This document shows positions 34,166 to 45,866 of a stretch of 64,000 nucleotides of DNA, piece by piece. The stretch comes from Moringa oleifera. Its lineage: Eukaryota > Streptophyta > Magnoliopsida > Brassicales > Moringaceae. The stretch's first letter is position 1. Every line of letters begins with the position of its first letter. The DNA lies in assembly GCA_021397835.1 (NCBI GenBank), contig JAJFZO010000184.1, forward strand, positions 992,001 through 1,056,000. Reading direction: 5' to 3'. Both the position numbers and the translations under genes were made by a program. Below the pieces are notes generated by a model, which worked only from the letters and a program-made list of their open reading frames with translations, did no database searches and was not told the DNA's origin.

Positions 34166-35949
34166 ATGTAACTTGAATTCACAAGAATGGTCATTTGCTC
34201 CTATGTGTCAACCTCATAAACCTTTACAAACTTTTTATATCTACTAGGATTTACATACTCTAGCCTGAATTCACCTTCTTTTAGTTTGATCTAAGCATTT
34301 CATCATAGTTCCAAGCTAGATAAACTCCTATTTCAAGAATATTATATAGGAAGACCCCTTAGATGAATGTTTTAAAGTTACCCTCTTAAAGCAAATCTCG
34401 TAAGCACATTTTGTAATTGTTCCTTGATGATATACCTATAGAATCTGTATTTAAAATTATTCCTCACTTTGGAAAGACCTTTTTGCTTTTCCTTGAGAAG
34501 AAATATCTAGAGAGTCTTCCTCTCATAACAACATAAAGGGTTTTAGTAATAATTGTTTTGAATTTTAACGATAATTGCAATTAGCACTAAGTTTTTTATC
34601 GATAATTGTTCAAAAAAGCATAACCGAGGTAACAACAATTATCATAATTGTTGATAAAGATAAAAAACAATTACTACAAAAAGATTATGTATTTGATCGC
34701 AATTATTAACGAGAATTAACAATTACTGCTAAAGATAAATATTTGTTAAAATAATTAATAATTGCCAGTAAAGATAAATTCACCTTTGTGATGTTTACGA
34801 TAATTAATAATTGTCATTAAAATATTTTATCATTAATAAGATTTCTTTTCAGTAAATGTCAATATAATTCTTGTTATAATTAAAACTATACCTTTATTAA
34901 AGCAACTAACCACTGTCACTAAAAGATTACAAATGATTATATAACAACCATTAAACATTTATCACTAAAATAGTTATAAATTGTTGTTTACCAACCATTG
35001 AACAAGAGCCATTAAAAGAATTATTTAAGTAGAATCAACAAATTGCCACTATTTATTTTTAAAAATTATAAATTAAAGTATGAAAATTAAAAATTTGTCA
35101 CTTATAACATTAGGCCATCAAAATGAATATACTCATTCATAACAAAAATATTATCCACATTATACCTTCTTAGATAACAAAATATATCCAAATGTTAAAT
35201 GCCCATCTAATGAAAATATAATTCAAAGTAACAATTCCACTGATACTTCCAAATTTAAAGAGCTAAAAGCTAATACACTAACTTCATCAAATGGCATTTG
35301 TTAACATCACCAACAAATGATGATTAATTCACAATGTATGAACTGAAAAATAAAAAACACATGTAAGAATCATGTATGAAATACAAGTATAATTTACAAG
35401 AACCAATAAATAATACTTACCCTTAAAAGTTAAAACATGAGATATTCATAACTTTGTGAAACACCTCCGTCAACACTCGATACATTATGAATCTATTAAA
35501 CATAAAAAAACAAATAAGAATTAACAATTTAGTTAACTTACATTCTCATATTCCAAAGCTGAAAAGCCTTCAAAATGAACAATGCATAAATAATGTCATG
35601 ACATGTCCAAAAAGAAGAACCTTATTATTTAGATATTATATAAAAAATATCTTGATGGTCTAATGTAGATTATACCTAGATTATTATTCACAATGAAGTA
35701 CAGTGGGGGTCTAATTCTTGGATACTTTGAAAATTATTAAATTATCCTACAAGATAAGAAGTATATTACTTAGGTGTTGAACGAAAGGCTTATGAGTTGG
35801 TCGCATTACTCAGGATTTGATATTCACGAATAGAAGAAGAAAAGATTTCCATGATAATAAACATTTGCGTAGAACCCATTTATGATGCTACAGCTAGATT
35901 ATGCTGTAAATTAATGTTGCTCTACTTTTTTCAATGATTGTAAAATTCT

Positions 35950-36310
35950 CTAAAAATTATGGATGTCAAAGAGAAAATACTTCTTATTCTTATGTTTGCA
36001 AACAATTACGAATAGAAAGAATAAGCAACTATTTTAAGAAAAAATCATAAACGTCATAATATGAGAATCATAGAACCTCTTGCATAGGCCAAAAAAGGGT
36101 AGAAATCATACCCACTTCCAACCATTAGGGTCCAAGCAAGTAGTGATCTTTCTGTTGATACTAAGCAATAATCCTAGGTTCAAGAGTGATATCTAGAAAT
36201 TATGGGTGTCAAAGAAAGAATACATCTTAATCTTATCTTTCCAAACAGTTACTAGTAGAAAGAACAAGCAACTCTTATAAGAAAGAATCATAAACATAAT
36301 AAGTGATCCC
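35950..36310 (+). repeat. Direct duplication, about 240-base offset, inside the CACTA element
   Basis: TCTAAAAATTATGGATGTCA at 35951 recurs as TCTAGAAATTATGGGTGTCA at about 36191. Following words AGAATAAGCAACTATTTTAA and AGAACAAGCAACTCTTATAA also match, as does AATCATAAACGTCATAA with AATCATAAACATAATAA. Confidence 0.8.
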
Positions 36311-36664
36311 TGAAAAAATTACTCCCTGCATCCAAATGTTAAAAGAAGAAAACTAACCCTTTCATTAGTCTGCCCTACAAAAAATTACACTAAGTCTCTT
36401 CAATTTTTTACTAGTTACTAGAGGGTTATTACCTGAATATTCAAGCGATGAAAAATGCAAGGGTAGGAAGAACATTGAATGGTAGCTGTGAAGGTTGCTG
36501 TGGTTAACTTCATGCCCATGTAGTACAAGCTCTGGTCAATTGTAGGCCTATAGGAAAGATGGAATACAGATTAATTAGGAGATTGAATAGTGTTTTAGTT
36601 AGTTTATGCAGCTAAGCTTTTTATAATTATAACATTTCATTTAAGATAACCATTTCTTAATCAC

Positions 36665-37090
36665 TTCATATAACAAAAAAATATTTATACTGACAGAAGG
36701 AAATTATAAGCAATCAAAGGAAAACCAATAGCAAATTGTAAAATGCAATCCCAGAGAATATTTTAACTGCCTGTTTTTTTCATATAAAAACAAAATGCTT
36801 ATATTAATAGAAGAAAATTTGTAAGCTATCAAATGTATTATCATTTAAAATTACACCAGTAGCAGCTCCAAAGTGCAGTTCTAGAAATATTTAACTGCTT
36901 TTTTTCATATAAAAACAATTTGTTTATACTAACAGAAGGAGAACTTAGGCTATCAAATGGATATTTGATTTAATATTACACTAATAGCAATTGTAAAGTG
37001 CAGCTCTGGAGAATTTTTAAATGCTAATTTTTTTCATGTAAAAATCAAATGCTTATGGTAATACAAGGAAAAGTCACATGCTCTTGTCTC
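36665..37090 (+). repeat. Tandem repeat, about 125-bp unit, 3+ copies, inside the CACTA element
   Basis: Units begin TTTATACTGACAGAAGGAAA, CTTATATTAATAGAAGAAAA, TTTATACTAACAGAAGGAGA and (partial) CTTATGGTAATACAAGGAAA. Each contains an AATTGTAAAGTGCAGCTCTG-like word and ends TTTTTTTCATATAAAAACAA. Confidence 0.88.
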
Positions 37091-37477
37091 CTTCTCTTTT
37101 CCTCTTTTACCAATTTTCCTATGGAATCATAAAAAACTCAGTGAAAGGGAAGGGACACAGCTTTCATTTTATAGCAAAGGGGCTGCATTACCAAGGACAA
37201 ACAAGAATGGATGATCTTACTTGGTATAGATAGTCTCATAACGAAAAGGAAAAGAGAAATGGAAGAGGATTTGCATGCAAGAGCAATGAATAGGATATAC
37301 ATGCATCTTGCAATAAGTGTACCATCTTCTTATAAGAAATTAAAACACTTCTTAGACAATGCAACAACCAAATTAGTAGGTGGAAAATTGGGACATCTCT
37401 TAGATTGTCAATATTAAGCAATACTCCATTCATGATCTACTTCAACATTTTTCCAAGGCATCAGGAATCTGCCACAT

Positions 37478-37630
37478 ATGCTAGAGAGAAGTACATCCAG
37501 ATTCTTACTAGAAGTGCTATCATGTATGAGTTTTCCTTCAAAAAGAAAGCATGCTAACGTTTCATTTTGGTATTGGCTTTACAAATCAGATATGCTAGAG
37601 AGAAGTACATCAAAAATCATGTATGAGACA
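37478..37630 (+). repeat. Direct duplication, about 110-base offset, inside the CACTA element
   Basis: ATGCTAGAGAGAAGTACATC occurs at 37478 and again at about 37592. Each copy is followed by ATCATGTATGAG at different distances. Confidence 0.85.
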
Positions 37631-38801
37631 AAAAGGAAAGATATTCTCTTAATATCATAAACAATGAGAAATCAAGACTAAGAGATCAATAGATAGAGAG
37701 AGAAACCAAAGAGAAAGAAAAATGAGAATAGGAATTTAGGTTTATGGTAATCAGACGAACAAGTCAACCAACAAAGTAAATAAATCTACTAATTTTAATT
37801 AAACTAAAGAAAAAAGAAGAACGGAACAATCAAACTGAAATTGGCTTAGCCTTTGCTCTAAATCGTCATAAAGAGATGCATGGTCGGGGTGAGTGAATTA
37901 GATCAACAAAGCAGCCAAGCAAATAGTGTAGATGAAGAGAGAATTTCATGATCTTGTAAGTGCCAGAGAAAGAAAAAAGATCACAGCAAAGAAAATAAAA
38001 GAGGGAAGAGTGTTGGTTGGGCCTTAAGTTGCCTTCAATAGGCCTTAAGCAATATAAAGCTGCAATGGGCTTCCTATAATTTCATCATCCAAATTAATAT
38101 CTATTACATAAACTAAAATGTCTTATTATATTATCAAATATTTCAATTCCTTAAGAATAAAATACATGAAAAGTCTTGATGTTAATGTTATGATTTTACT
38201 TTGGAACTTCACAACTCAAAATAGTATTATCATTATTATCAGTATAAATATATAGTATTAAAAAATCAAGATAACTTAAAAATACATATCTGAAAAATAT
38301 ATTTTTATATTTTTTTATTCCTGATTTTTTTATTTTACTTGTCATAATAAAATAATAAAATACATAATTTATTTTTTGATTACTATTTTATTTATGCCAC
38401 ATGTTTTTAAAAATATAAAAATTATAATATATATATGTTCAAATTTAGGTGGATTTTGATTTAACAAATACTATATTTATTATATTTGAATAAGTTTTTG
38501 TTTAATTTAACATAATTTTTTATATTCAAAATTTATAATTTTAATTAATAAAAAATATTTATTTATTTTAAGTCAATTGTAGATAATAATCACTAAAACT
38601 ATATATGTAAATGGCCATTTTTTGTAATTGTCGCTATATGTTTATTAATAAAGGCTATTAAACAAAAGATACTAAAAGTATAACAAAATAAGTTTATGTA
38701 CATAAACATATAATGGAAATTATCAAAATTATCATTAAATAATTATCATTAAAAATCTATTTGTTGTAGTGTCCGTCATATATAAAATTTTAATGTTTCA
38801 A

Positions 38802-38810
38802 TATTTATTT
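38802..38810 (+). repeat. Left 9-bp target site duplication of the MULE
   Basis: TATTTATTT, identical to 45852-45860. Nine bases is the diagnostic Mutator target duplication length. Confidence 0.88.
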
Positions 38811-39199
38811 GAAGGAAATTTCTTAAATTGGCACCCCGTCATCCTTTTATTGTAAAAGAAACTTTTTTTAATAATATACATTTTTTTGGCACTTAAATAT
38901 ACAGTGAAGACGAAAATACTCTTACAGAAGATAATAATACCTTCGAAATTAAGTGAACTTAAAAATTAATTAGAGTACATTGTCTAAATTCTCTTTCTTG
39001 AACCTCTTTCTCCTCGATCGCGGTCTCTCTTTGACCTATCTCTCTTTTCACCCTCTTTTTCTATTCTTTTCTCTTCGAATTTGTAGAGAAAAGAAGCATG
39101 GAAGGCAATTATTGATATATTGATATTTTGTGATTGGGTTTCTTGCACAAAGAAGGGAGTTCATATTGTTTACAGTATATTTCTCTTTAAAATCAGAAA

Positions 39200-39720
39200 G
39201 AAAGTGCATGAACAATAATGTAGCTTGAAACTATGAAGCTTTCATTTGTTATAGAGTAAATTATGACCAATGTAGCTTGAAAGGTGAAGTTTTCATTTGC
39301 TTCAATATAAATCGTGACATGTGGTAGATTTCGTAACCCAACATTTAAAAAAAAAAGGGAAATGTTGAATTTTATTAAAATCGTATCATATAAGAATATG
39401 AAATCGTATCTTCATCTAGAAATCGTAACGTAATATATCACATAAATCTAACTTCAAATGTTGAATATAATTGAAATCCTATAATGTTAGAATATGAAAT
39501 TGTATCGTAATCAAAAACTCATAACCTCATAACATAAATCGTAACTTCATTATGGAAATCGTAAACTTGAAAAATTATGATCTGTGGTATATTTCGTCAC
39601 GCAAAATTGAATAATATCAAATATTATTTAAATTGTATCATGTAAAAGTGATAAACCATATTCTAATCAGCAAATAGTGACATTATTATGTTGGTATCTG
39701 AATCGTTGCATGTTTATTAA
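39200..39720. repeat. MULE left non-coding zone with scattered AAATCGTA motifs
   Basis: AAATCGTA, ATCGTATC, GAAATCGTAACG, AATCGTAACTTC and related words recur about every 25-40 bases, without a fixed period. The same motif family fills the other non-coding parts of the element at 42640-42970, 43540-44075 and 45105-45540. Confidence 0.7.
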
Positions 39721-40249
39721 ACAGTACTTAATATTTTCTAAAATTGTTTTTTCTTCTCTGTAATAGCTAATTCTTCTTTATTGGTATTTGAAATGTTTTT
39801 GTTGTCATCGCAGAATACAGATCATTGTTAACTTGAAATAGTGAGTGGTTTGAGTCAAGAGGGAGTCTTGAGTATACTGGCAGAGCCATCAGAACCAAGG
39901 GTATGTTATTCAGAGGGGTTTAACATATGTACAGTTGTTAAATTTGGTTAAATCTTGCAGGGAAGTTGATTTCTCTAAGATTGATATTGTACGACATACC
40001 ATAGTAGATCTGAAAAAACTGTTGTTAAAATTAAGTTAGTGCATGACGACAATGTTGAGTTTATATTGTATGATAACAACGTGGTTTCCAGTGTAATTGT
40101 TGATTTGGTACAGCAAAATTTTGTTGAGAATAGATGAAGTCTACATGATGATGGAATTATAGGAGAAATTAATTTTTTTTAATTCTTGTACCAAGAGCAA
40201 TCCAACTGTTAAAGGTGAAAATTTTGGCATAGAACCATTCATCTATAGT

Positions 40250-42515
40250 GTGAATCCCCATGACATTGAGCATACCAATGAGATCAACTTGGATGGACCG
40301 ATGGATTATGATGCTAGGTGTGAATGCCCAATCCTAAAAACTCAGCCTACTCAACCTATTGGTGAAGATCAATATGAACCCATTGTAGAAGTAAAACCTA
40401 ACAATGAAGAGCTTAATGATAATTTACATCCTGTCCCACCTTCTATCCCACCTTATGTCCTGCTTGCATGCTCTGAAATACATAATAATTTAGGTGATGG
40501 TGTTGGTAAAAAGTATAATGTGTTAGGTGTTAAATTATATAGTATTGTTCTAGATCTTATTACGAAATCAATTACTCTAATTCACTCCCTTGCTAGAGGT
40601 CAATTTTTTTCAAATAAAAAAGAGTTAAAGTGATTTTTGGATATACATGCATTAACTGAGAATTTTGAATTTAGAGTTACTAGGTCTAACAAATTAGTGT
40701 TTGAGGTTGCTTGTAGAGAAAAAAATTGTGAATGGAAGGTTCATGCTTTGAGAATTACACAAAGGCAATTTTTTTCAAATTAGACGGTGTGATTTGACAC
40801 ATACTTGCACAGTTGAAGAATAAAATCGACAATATTAACAAGCAAGTTCTACCATTATTGAAGAAATTATGGTTCAGAGGTTGTCTACTAATTCTAGAAT
40901 CATTAAGTCGAAAGACATCATGGGCGATATGAAAGAATTATATGGCACACATATTTTATATAGTAAAGCTTGGAAGGCTAAAGAGCATGCATTATCTATT
41001 ATATACAGTGATCCAACTGATTCATACCAATAATTACTATCATATTGTGACAGCTGTAAATAATTGATTTGAGAACTAGGGTTCATATATGCATCGAAGA
41101 AGGAAGCAATTGATTTAAATATCTTTTTGTAGCTTTTGGTCTATCGTTGAGGGGGTTTCATTCAATGATCTGACTGGTCATTGCTATCGATGCTACTCAT
41201 CTGAAAGGGAGGTTCCATGGTATAATCTTCGTACTGGCATGCAAAAAATGAAAATGAACAGATATATCCACCAGCATTCGGTTATGGTGACTTGGAGAAT
41301 TATGAAGCGTGATAGTGGTTTTTGGGGCAGCTGAAAGAAGCAATTAGTACAGTAAAGGACTTAGTTATTATATCAGATTGTCATGCTAGTATTGTAAAGG
41401 TCATCACAAAGGTCTTTCCCGATTCTTATCATGGATTATGTTCTTGGCATATGGCTCATAACATAAAAAATAAATTTAAGAAAGAAGATGTGTCTAAGAT
41501 TTTTTATAATGCGGCTAGGGCATACAAGGAATCTAATTTAATAAATTGATGACTGAGTTGTAAGTTAATCACCCTAAAGCTTTCAAATATATCATGAAAA
41601 AAAACTTTAGAAAATGGTCACGTGTGTATTACCTTTGGAGATGATACCAACTCATGACGACCAACATTACCGAGAGCTTGAATTCGTGTCTTCGATTTGT
41701 TCGTAAGTTGCCCATCATAGCTTTATTGAAATTCATTAGAGATATGATGCAACGTTGCTTTTATGACCGATGTGAGAAAGCCAAGGCTTGAATGGTACAA
41801 CTAACGAAATGGGTCCTCTCATTAATGATCGAAAGACAAAAAACTTTATTACAAATGACAGCTTCCAATGTTGACTAGAATATATTTCTAGTTAAGCACA
41901 AGGATAAAGAGGCGATTGTTAACCTTACGGAATGTACTTGCACTTGTAGGGAGTCCCAAGCTGATCTTTTGCCTTGTGCGCATGCATTAGCAGCTTCTAG
42001 GTAACATTGACTATTTTGCTGCTAATACCTTTGTTTCCCATGATTTTTTGTTGCTATAACTTACTAATTTTTACTGTTTGTAGGGAACATAAGATTGATT
42101 TCATAAACCTTTACTCTAACTACTACAAACATAAACACTTAGTGACAGCATATACTAAGTCAATTTATTCGGTTGGTGATAAGTCTTATTGGAATTTTCC
42201 TGAGGACGTCAAAAGCATTGTGGTTTTACCACGTAATAATGGGAAGCCAGTAGGTCATCTAAGGAAGCAATAAATACCATTAGGTGGGGAGAAGATATGT
42301 CAAAAGAGGTGCTATAAGTGTAGCCAATATAGACACAATAGGTTGACGCGTTCAAACCCAGACTATTATGATGAAGGAAGCCACTTTTAATCTTCGAATG
42401 TGTCGAATCAATTTCGTCGTAAATGTTGTAATTGTGGTAGGGTCGGACAAAATTTATTAACTTGTCGAATATCTCCCATTTCAATTTTAATAGATGATGA
42501 CGCCATTTATCTTTG
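40250..42515 (+). pseudogene. MULE (mudrA-type) transposase relic
   Basis: Would be the DDE transposase binding the terminal inverted repeats. An acidic N-terminal part (40250-40560) leads into the MuDR DNA-binding region QFFSNKKELK, FEFRVTRSNKLVFEVACREK and NCEWKVHAL (40600-40750). The catalytic core gives VIAIDATHLKGRFHG (41180-41220, first Asp), ISDCHASIVKVITKVF and HGLCSWHMAHNIKNKFKK (41370-41480, second Asp). SWIM zinc-finger residues are CTCTCRESQADLLPCAHALA (41935-41996). A GT...AG intron of 84 bases at 42001-42084 rejoins the frame as AASREHKIDFINLYSNYYKH. Two CCHC-like knuckles follow (CYKCSQYRHN near 42315 and CCNCGRVGQN near 42430). In-frame stops at 40632, 41029, 41309-41314 and elsewhere disable it. 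The stops at 41309-41314 fall in the YEAWEWF block, where TGGGAG has become TGATAG. Confidence 0.92.
42001..42084 (+). other. Intron in the MULE transposase relic
   Basis: Starts GTAACATTGAC after TCTAG and ends TTTACTGTTTGTAG before GGAACATAAG. Removing it restores AASREHKIDF in frame. An ACTTACTAAT branch-like word precedes the polypyrimidine end. Confidence 0.8.
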
Positions 42516-42639
42516 ATATTTAATATGTTTGGTTTCATTTTTCTATCTGTATGGGATTATTTGATTGTTATGTGTAGACTTGAATAACTGTATCCAATGC
42601 AGGTGCAACATAACTGTTACATTGGATGAAATTGATCCT

Positions 42640-42970
42640 TGTTCTTAAAAACGTACCTAGATTACAAGAATTGTACATTAATATGGTTCAAATTGTATAG
42701 TAAAATGGTCAAATTTGTATACTAATATGCATAAAATCGTACCTTTCGAATTTGAGTAAAACGCGTTTTTTTTTTTAAATTTCTTAACATAATTTTGTTA
42801 CTTATATTGGAAAATCATATTACAAAAATCGTGCAAAGATTTCACTGAAACTATATCCTAATTTAATACTAATTTCATTAAATCGTAATTAAAGTGAAAA
42901 CCCATGCATTATGGCCAAAATCGCAAGCTGTTTCTAATTCGTACCAAATAAAAATGAAAACAAATTTGCA
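42640..42970. repeat. MULE middle non-coding zone with AAATCGTA-like motifs
   Basis: Words such as AAAACGTACC, AATTGTAC, AAATTGTATA, AAAATCGTACC, AAAAATCGTGC and TAAATCGTAATT recur about every 25-35 bases between the two MULE genes. No coding frame. Confidence 0.65.
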
Positions 42971-43073
42971 AACAGAACAACAATATTAATTAACATTTGC
43001 TTTGATAAATAAATAAATTGTTATGTACATAATTCTATAGACAAAACACAAACACTACTAATAAAAAAAAAAG

Positions 43074-43150
43074 CCCTCTCCTCCCTCTCCCTCTCCCTCT
43101 CCCTCTCCTCCTTCTCCCCTCTACTCTCTCTCCCTATCCTCTCTCTCCAT
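43074..43150 (+). repeat. CT-rich microsatellite (CCCTCT)n
   Basis: About 75 bases of CTCC and CCCTCT units with minor interruptions. Its right edge overlaps the end of the minus-strand gene relic. Confidence 0.9.
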
Positions 43151-45060
43151 AATTGCATCTCTTGATTGCTTCACAATTGAAAACCTCACCTGTCGTCACT
43201 ACAAATAAGGATCCATTGAGTAAAATAATTAGAAGTCGATAACTGAGATACATTGCAAAGTACAAAACAATATTAGTATAACAAACCTTATATGTTTTTG
43301 GAAAGGATGCTGATAATTTTTTAGATTTATATTGAATGGGGACCTTAACTATCTTTTTGATATATTTATCAGCACTCTTTGAACATGTAGCAGTAGTAGC
43401 AGCAGCCACATTGGACATCTGCGACTGCAAGGGCAGCATAGTCTTTTCAACACCAATATAATATGAGGCGTGGCACTCAGCATCATTCGGCTCCAGTTTT
43501 ACCTTAACTCCCATATGAATTCATAAAATTAAGGTTGAACTTAGAAAATAAAGATACAAAACTAAAAAAGAAAATACGAGATACCAAATGAATATACAAA
43601 GTCAAGAATAAAGATATGAAATCAAAATAAAGATATGAAATCACATAAATAAAGATACGAACTTAAGAAAAGAAGATACAAAATCATACAAATGAAGATA
43701 CGAAACTGAGAAAAGAAGATACAAAATCACATAAATAAATATACGAACATAAGAAAAGAAGATATAAAATCATACAAATGAAGATATGAAACTGAGAAAA
43801 AAAGATACGAAATCACACAAATGAAGATACGAAACTGAGAAAAAAGATACAAAATTACACAAATAAAGATACGAATTCAAAAATAACATACGAAATAACA
43901 ATGAATATATGAAACTAGGAATAAAGATATGAAATTAAAAAAAAGATACAAAATTAAAAATGAAGATATGAAACTACGACGGAAGATACAAAATACTAAT
44001 AGAATATAGAAAATCATAAAATGAAGGTATGAAATACCAAATAAATATATGAAACTAAGTACGAAATCATAGGGCACATATTGAAACTTACCCTATTTGT
44101 GAAGATCTTTTTGTAGTCTCCATTGTGAGGCCTACGATGGAACCTCCATCGACAAATTTGAGGCAGGGGTAAGTTAGAACTTGACAACCTAGTACCGTGC
44201 ACATTGGTAGCAGGTATTGTCTCGAATGCAAAAACTTGTGAAAAAGGAAAAGCAATTTTTGTTTCGCTAATTTGGACTGAAGCAATCTAGTACCATGCAC
44301 CAGTTCTATTTCACAAATCACAAATCACAAAAAATAAAAATAAATAAATAACATAAAATTAAAATGTACTTACATACAATGCCCATATGAAACCATATGC
44401 ATTATAGTTCAAACCATTACCTTCCATTGCTTGATTTGCAACAGCCTTCTTAAAGTGTAATAAGGAGTTGTAGTACACCCATGTGCCCATGGAAAGTTGT
44501 TAAATGCTTCCAAATTATCAACAAGATGAAATTGCCGTGTGGGGACCTACTATCGCTTATCATCATCTTTGATGAAGCCAGTAGATATAGCAATGCCAAC
44601 TTTACTTTATCATCAAGATCTTTAAACTCTTCTTGTACCAGCCTTGTCTTCACTTTACTATCATTGACTTTGTCCTTACCCCCAAAGCATTGACAAGGAT
44701 GCCAGATGAATTGGCTTCAATATTTTTCATTTCTAGTAGTTCTCCAAATTTTAACCCAGTGATTAGGTAGAATTCCACCTTACTGAAACGAACTTCATTC
44801 TCATCGAATTTGAACCACATCTCATCCTCGCGGTTTTATTAAATCTCTAGAGCAGTAAGTTATGGACAATGATCTTAGAGAAGTTGAAATCATTGTGCAC
44901 ATGTAGGAAATGCCCAAAACAAGTGGTAATAAACTTCTCCTTTTTTGAGCCCTCCAAAGTTTCCCTCAGAGTTAAGATGGCATTATTGTCACAGTACTTT
45001 AGCAATTTTCCAGTCTTTCAAGACTTTTTAGGGGTCATATATGGCTTGGAAATAGCTTGA
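43134..45060 (-). pseudogene. DUF1985-type gene relic carried by the MULE (opposite strand)
   Basis: Reading leftwards: LLKYCDNNAILTLRETLEGS and FITTCFGHFLHVHNDFNFSK (45000-44870), then a MWFKFDENEVRFSKVEFYLI and TGLKFGELLE block (about 44830-44740). Next come RLVQEEFKDLDDKVKLALLY and LLASSKMM (44647-44560), LTTFHGHM and a WFHMGIVC block (44510-44390). These follow the order of the plant DUF1985 domain (KTCFGHFL, LVHHLLLRE, FALITGLKC, RVKLALLYFL), which usually lies before a Ulp1-like SUMO protease domain. After a probable intron, 44300-44090 continues with LVHGTRLLQSKLAKQKLLFL, PQICRWRFHRRPHNGDYKKI. A last exon-like segment at 43514-43275 starts MGVKVKLEPNDAECHASYYI and ends at a GTTTGT donor-like site. 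No protease His-Asp-Cys triad was found. Stops and frame changes show decay. Assignment is by recalled motif. Confidence 0.65.
43540..44075. repeat. MULE minisatellite: about 20-base unit AAGATACGAAATCA, dimer period about 40-43
   Basis: Alternating units like AAGATACGAAATCACACAAA and TGAAGATACGAAACTGAGAA repeat some 22-25 times. It probably fills an intron of the minus-strand gene, where the complementary strand reads TTTCGTATCTT. The core ATACGAAA is related to the AAATCGTA motif found elsewhere in the element. Confidence 0.9.
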
Positions 45061-45104
45061 GTAATGGTCTCTACACATTGACCCAAAAAAACAAAAAACA
45101 AAAT

Positions 45105-45245
45105 TAGGTTACGAGTTCATACAAATAATACCATTCCAGTATAATTTGGTTGTGAATTCATACATATGATACGATTTTCAGTATAATTTAATTACGAATT
45201 CATACATATGATACGATTTCAGTATAATGTGATTATAATTTACTC
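45105..45245 (+). repeat. MULE tandem repeat, about 43-bp unit, three copies
   Basis: GAGTTCATACAAATAATACC, AATTCATACATATGATACGA and AATTCATACATATGATACGA start the three units. Each ends with CAGTATAATTTGGTTGTG-like sequence. Further single ATACGAT/ATATGATT words continue to about 45540. Confidence 0.88.
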
Positions 45246-45851
45246 AACCAGGATATGATTGTATAATATATGGAACGAATTAGTCAAATAGTATATGATT
45301 TCTAAGTACGATTTCCTCAAATATAACACTATTTCATAACATTGTACGGTTTTTTGACACAAACCAACAACAAAATCTAAAGAAAAGTGCTCAGCAACAT
45401 GTATGAGCTTTCAAAATCATAAGTTAACTCAATGATACAAAAAAAAAAAAAAACAACGAATCGTATGACCAAACAAGTAAGAAAATCCTAAATTTGAGTA
45501 TAATATATCCTTTAAAACCATACTTCCACTGATTTCTTAATTTTTCGTTAGCTTCTGAATTCTTTTTGAGTGTTAATATGCAACAGAAACTAAGATATTA
45601 ATAGACACTGATTTAATATAGACGAAGAGAAATGGTAAAGTGTAACGCGAAAGTGAAGAGAAAAGGAAAGAGAGATGTTTGGGAGGTTTGACTTCCTATT
45701 TTTCTATACATGGGCAAACAAGTAATTGCACAACATTCATGAAGGGTAATTTGGTCCAAAAATCTTAAAAAGTGGTAAAAAAACATATATTATTAATGTT
45801 GGTTATTTACGTAAATGTGTCTATTATGGACACCTAAAAACATTTCTTCCC

Positions 45852-45860
45852 TATTTATTT
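45852..45860 (+). repeat. Right 9-bp target site duplication of the MULE
   Basis: TATTTATTT, identical to 38802-38810. Confidence 0.88.
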
Positions 45861-45866
45861 GTACCT

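Larger units (their letters stand above)
31871..34200 (-). repeat. Probable 5' LTR and leader of the minus-strand gypsy element
   Basis: Non-coding and just upstream (to the right) of the gag-like sequence. It holds a strong minus-strand TATA box at 32974-32985. A GATGACAACTCC word on the minus strand near 32190 resembles the GGCGACTCC leader motif I associate with plant gypsy elements. Tandem repeats lie in what would be U3. No second LTR copy was found, so limits are approximate. Confidence 0.45.
34524..38771 (+). mobile_element. CACTA-type DNA transposon, no transposase seen
   Basis: The left end CATAACAACATAAAGGGTTT is a decayed CACTACAACAAAAAGGGTTT. The right end reads TTTGTTGTAGTG, the exact complement of CACTACAACAAA. 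Flanking triplets are TCT (left) and TCC (right), compatible with a 3-bp target duplication with one change. Subterminal zones are rich in short repeats such as AATAATTGTC, GATAATTGTT and GATAAT-type words in both orientations at 34540-35050 and 38570-38760. The inside holds tandem repeats and intron-like AT-rich sequence but no TNP2 or other transposase frame. A second copy of its right end lies at about 50140-50629. Confidence 0.8.
38811..45851. mobile_element. Mutator-like element (MULE), about 7.04 kb, complete ends
   Basis: Flanked by a perfect 9-bp direct repeat TATTTATTT. Terminal inverted repeats are diverged but alignable over about 90 bases. From the left come GAAGGAAATTTCTTAAATTG, then GGCACC, then TTAATAATATACATTTTTTT and GGCACTT. 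From the right, complemented, come GGGAAGAAATGTTTTTAGGT, then GTCC, then TTAATAATATATGTTTTTTT and ACCACTT. Inside are a + strand mudrA-type transposase relic (40200-42515) and a minus-strand DUF1985-type gene relic (43134-45060). This layout recalls plant MULEs that carry a Ulp1-like protease gene, but no protease catalytic domain is visible. It sits 40 bases right of the CACTA element end. Confidence 0.9.

Noticed and set aside
42209..42538. 109-codon minus-strand frame
   Set aside because: Shadow of the MULE transposase C-terminal exon.
43540..44075. CRISPR-like array
   Set aside because: Units are short, AT-rich and contiguous without unique spacers, and the setting is a plant transposon.
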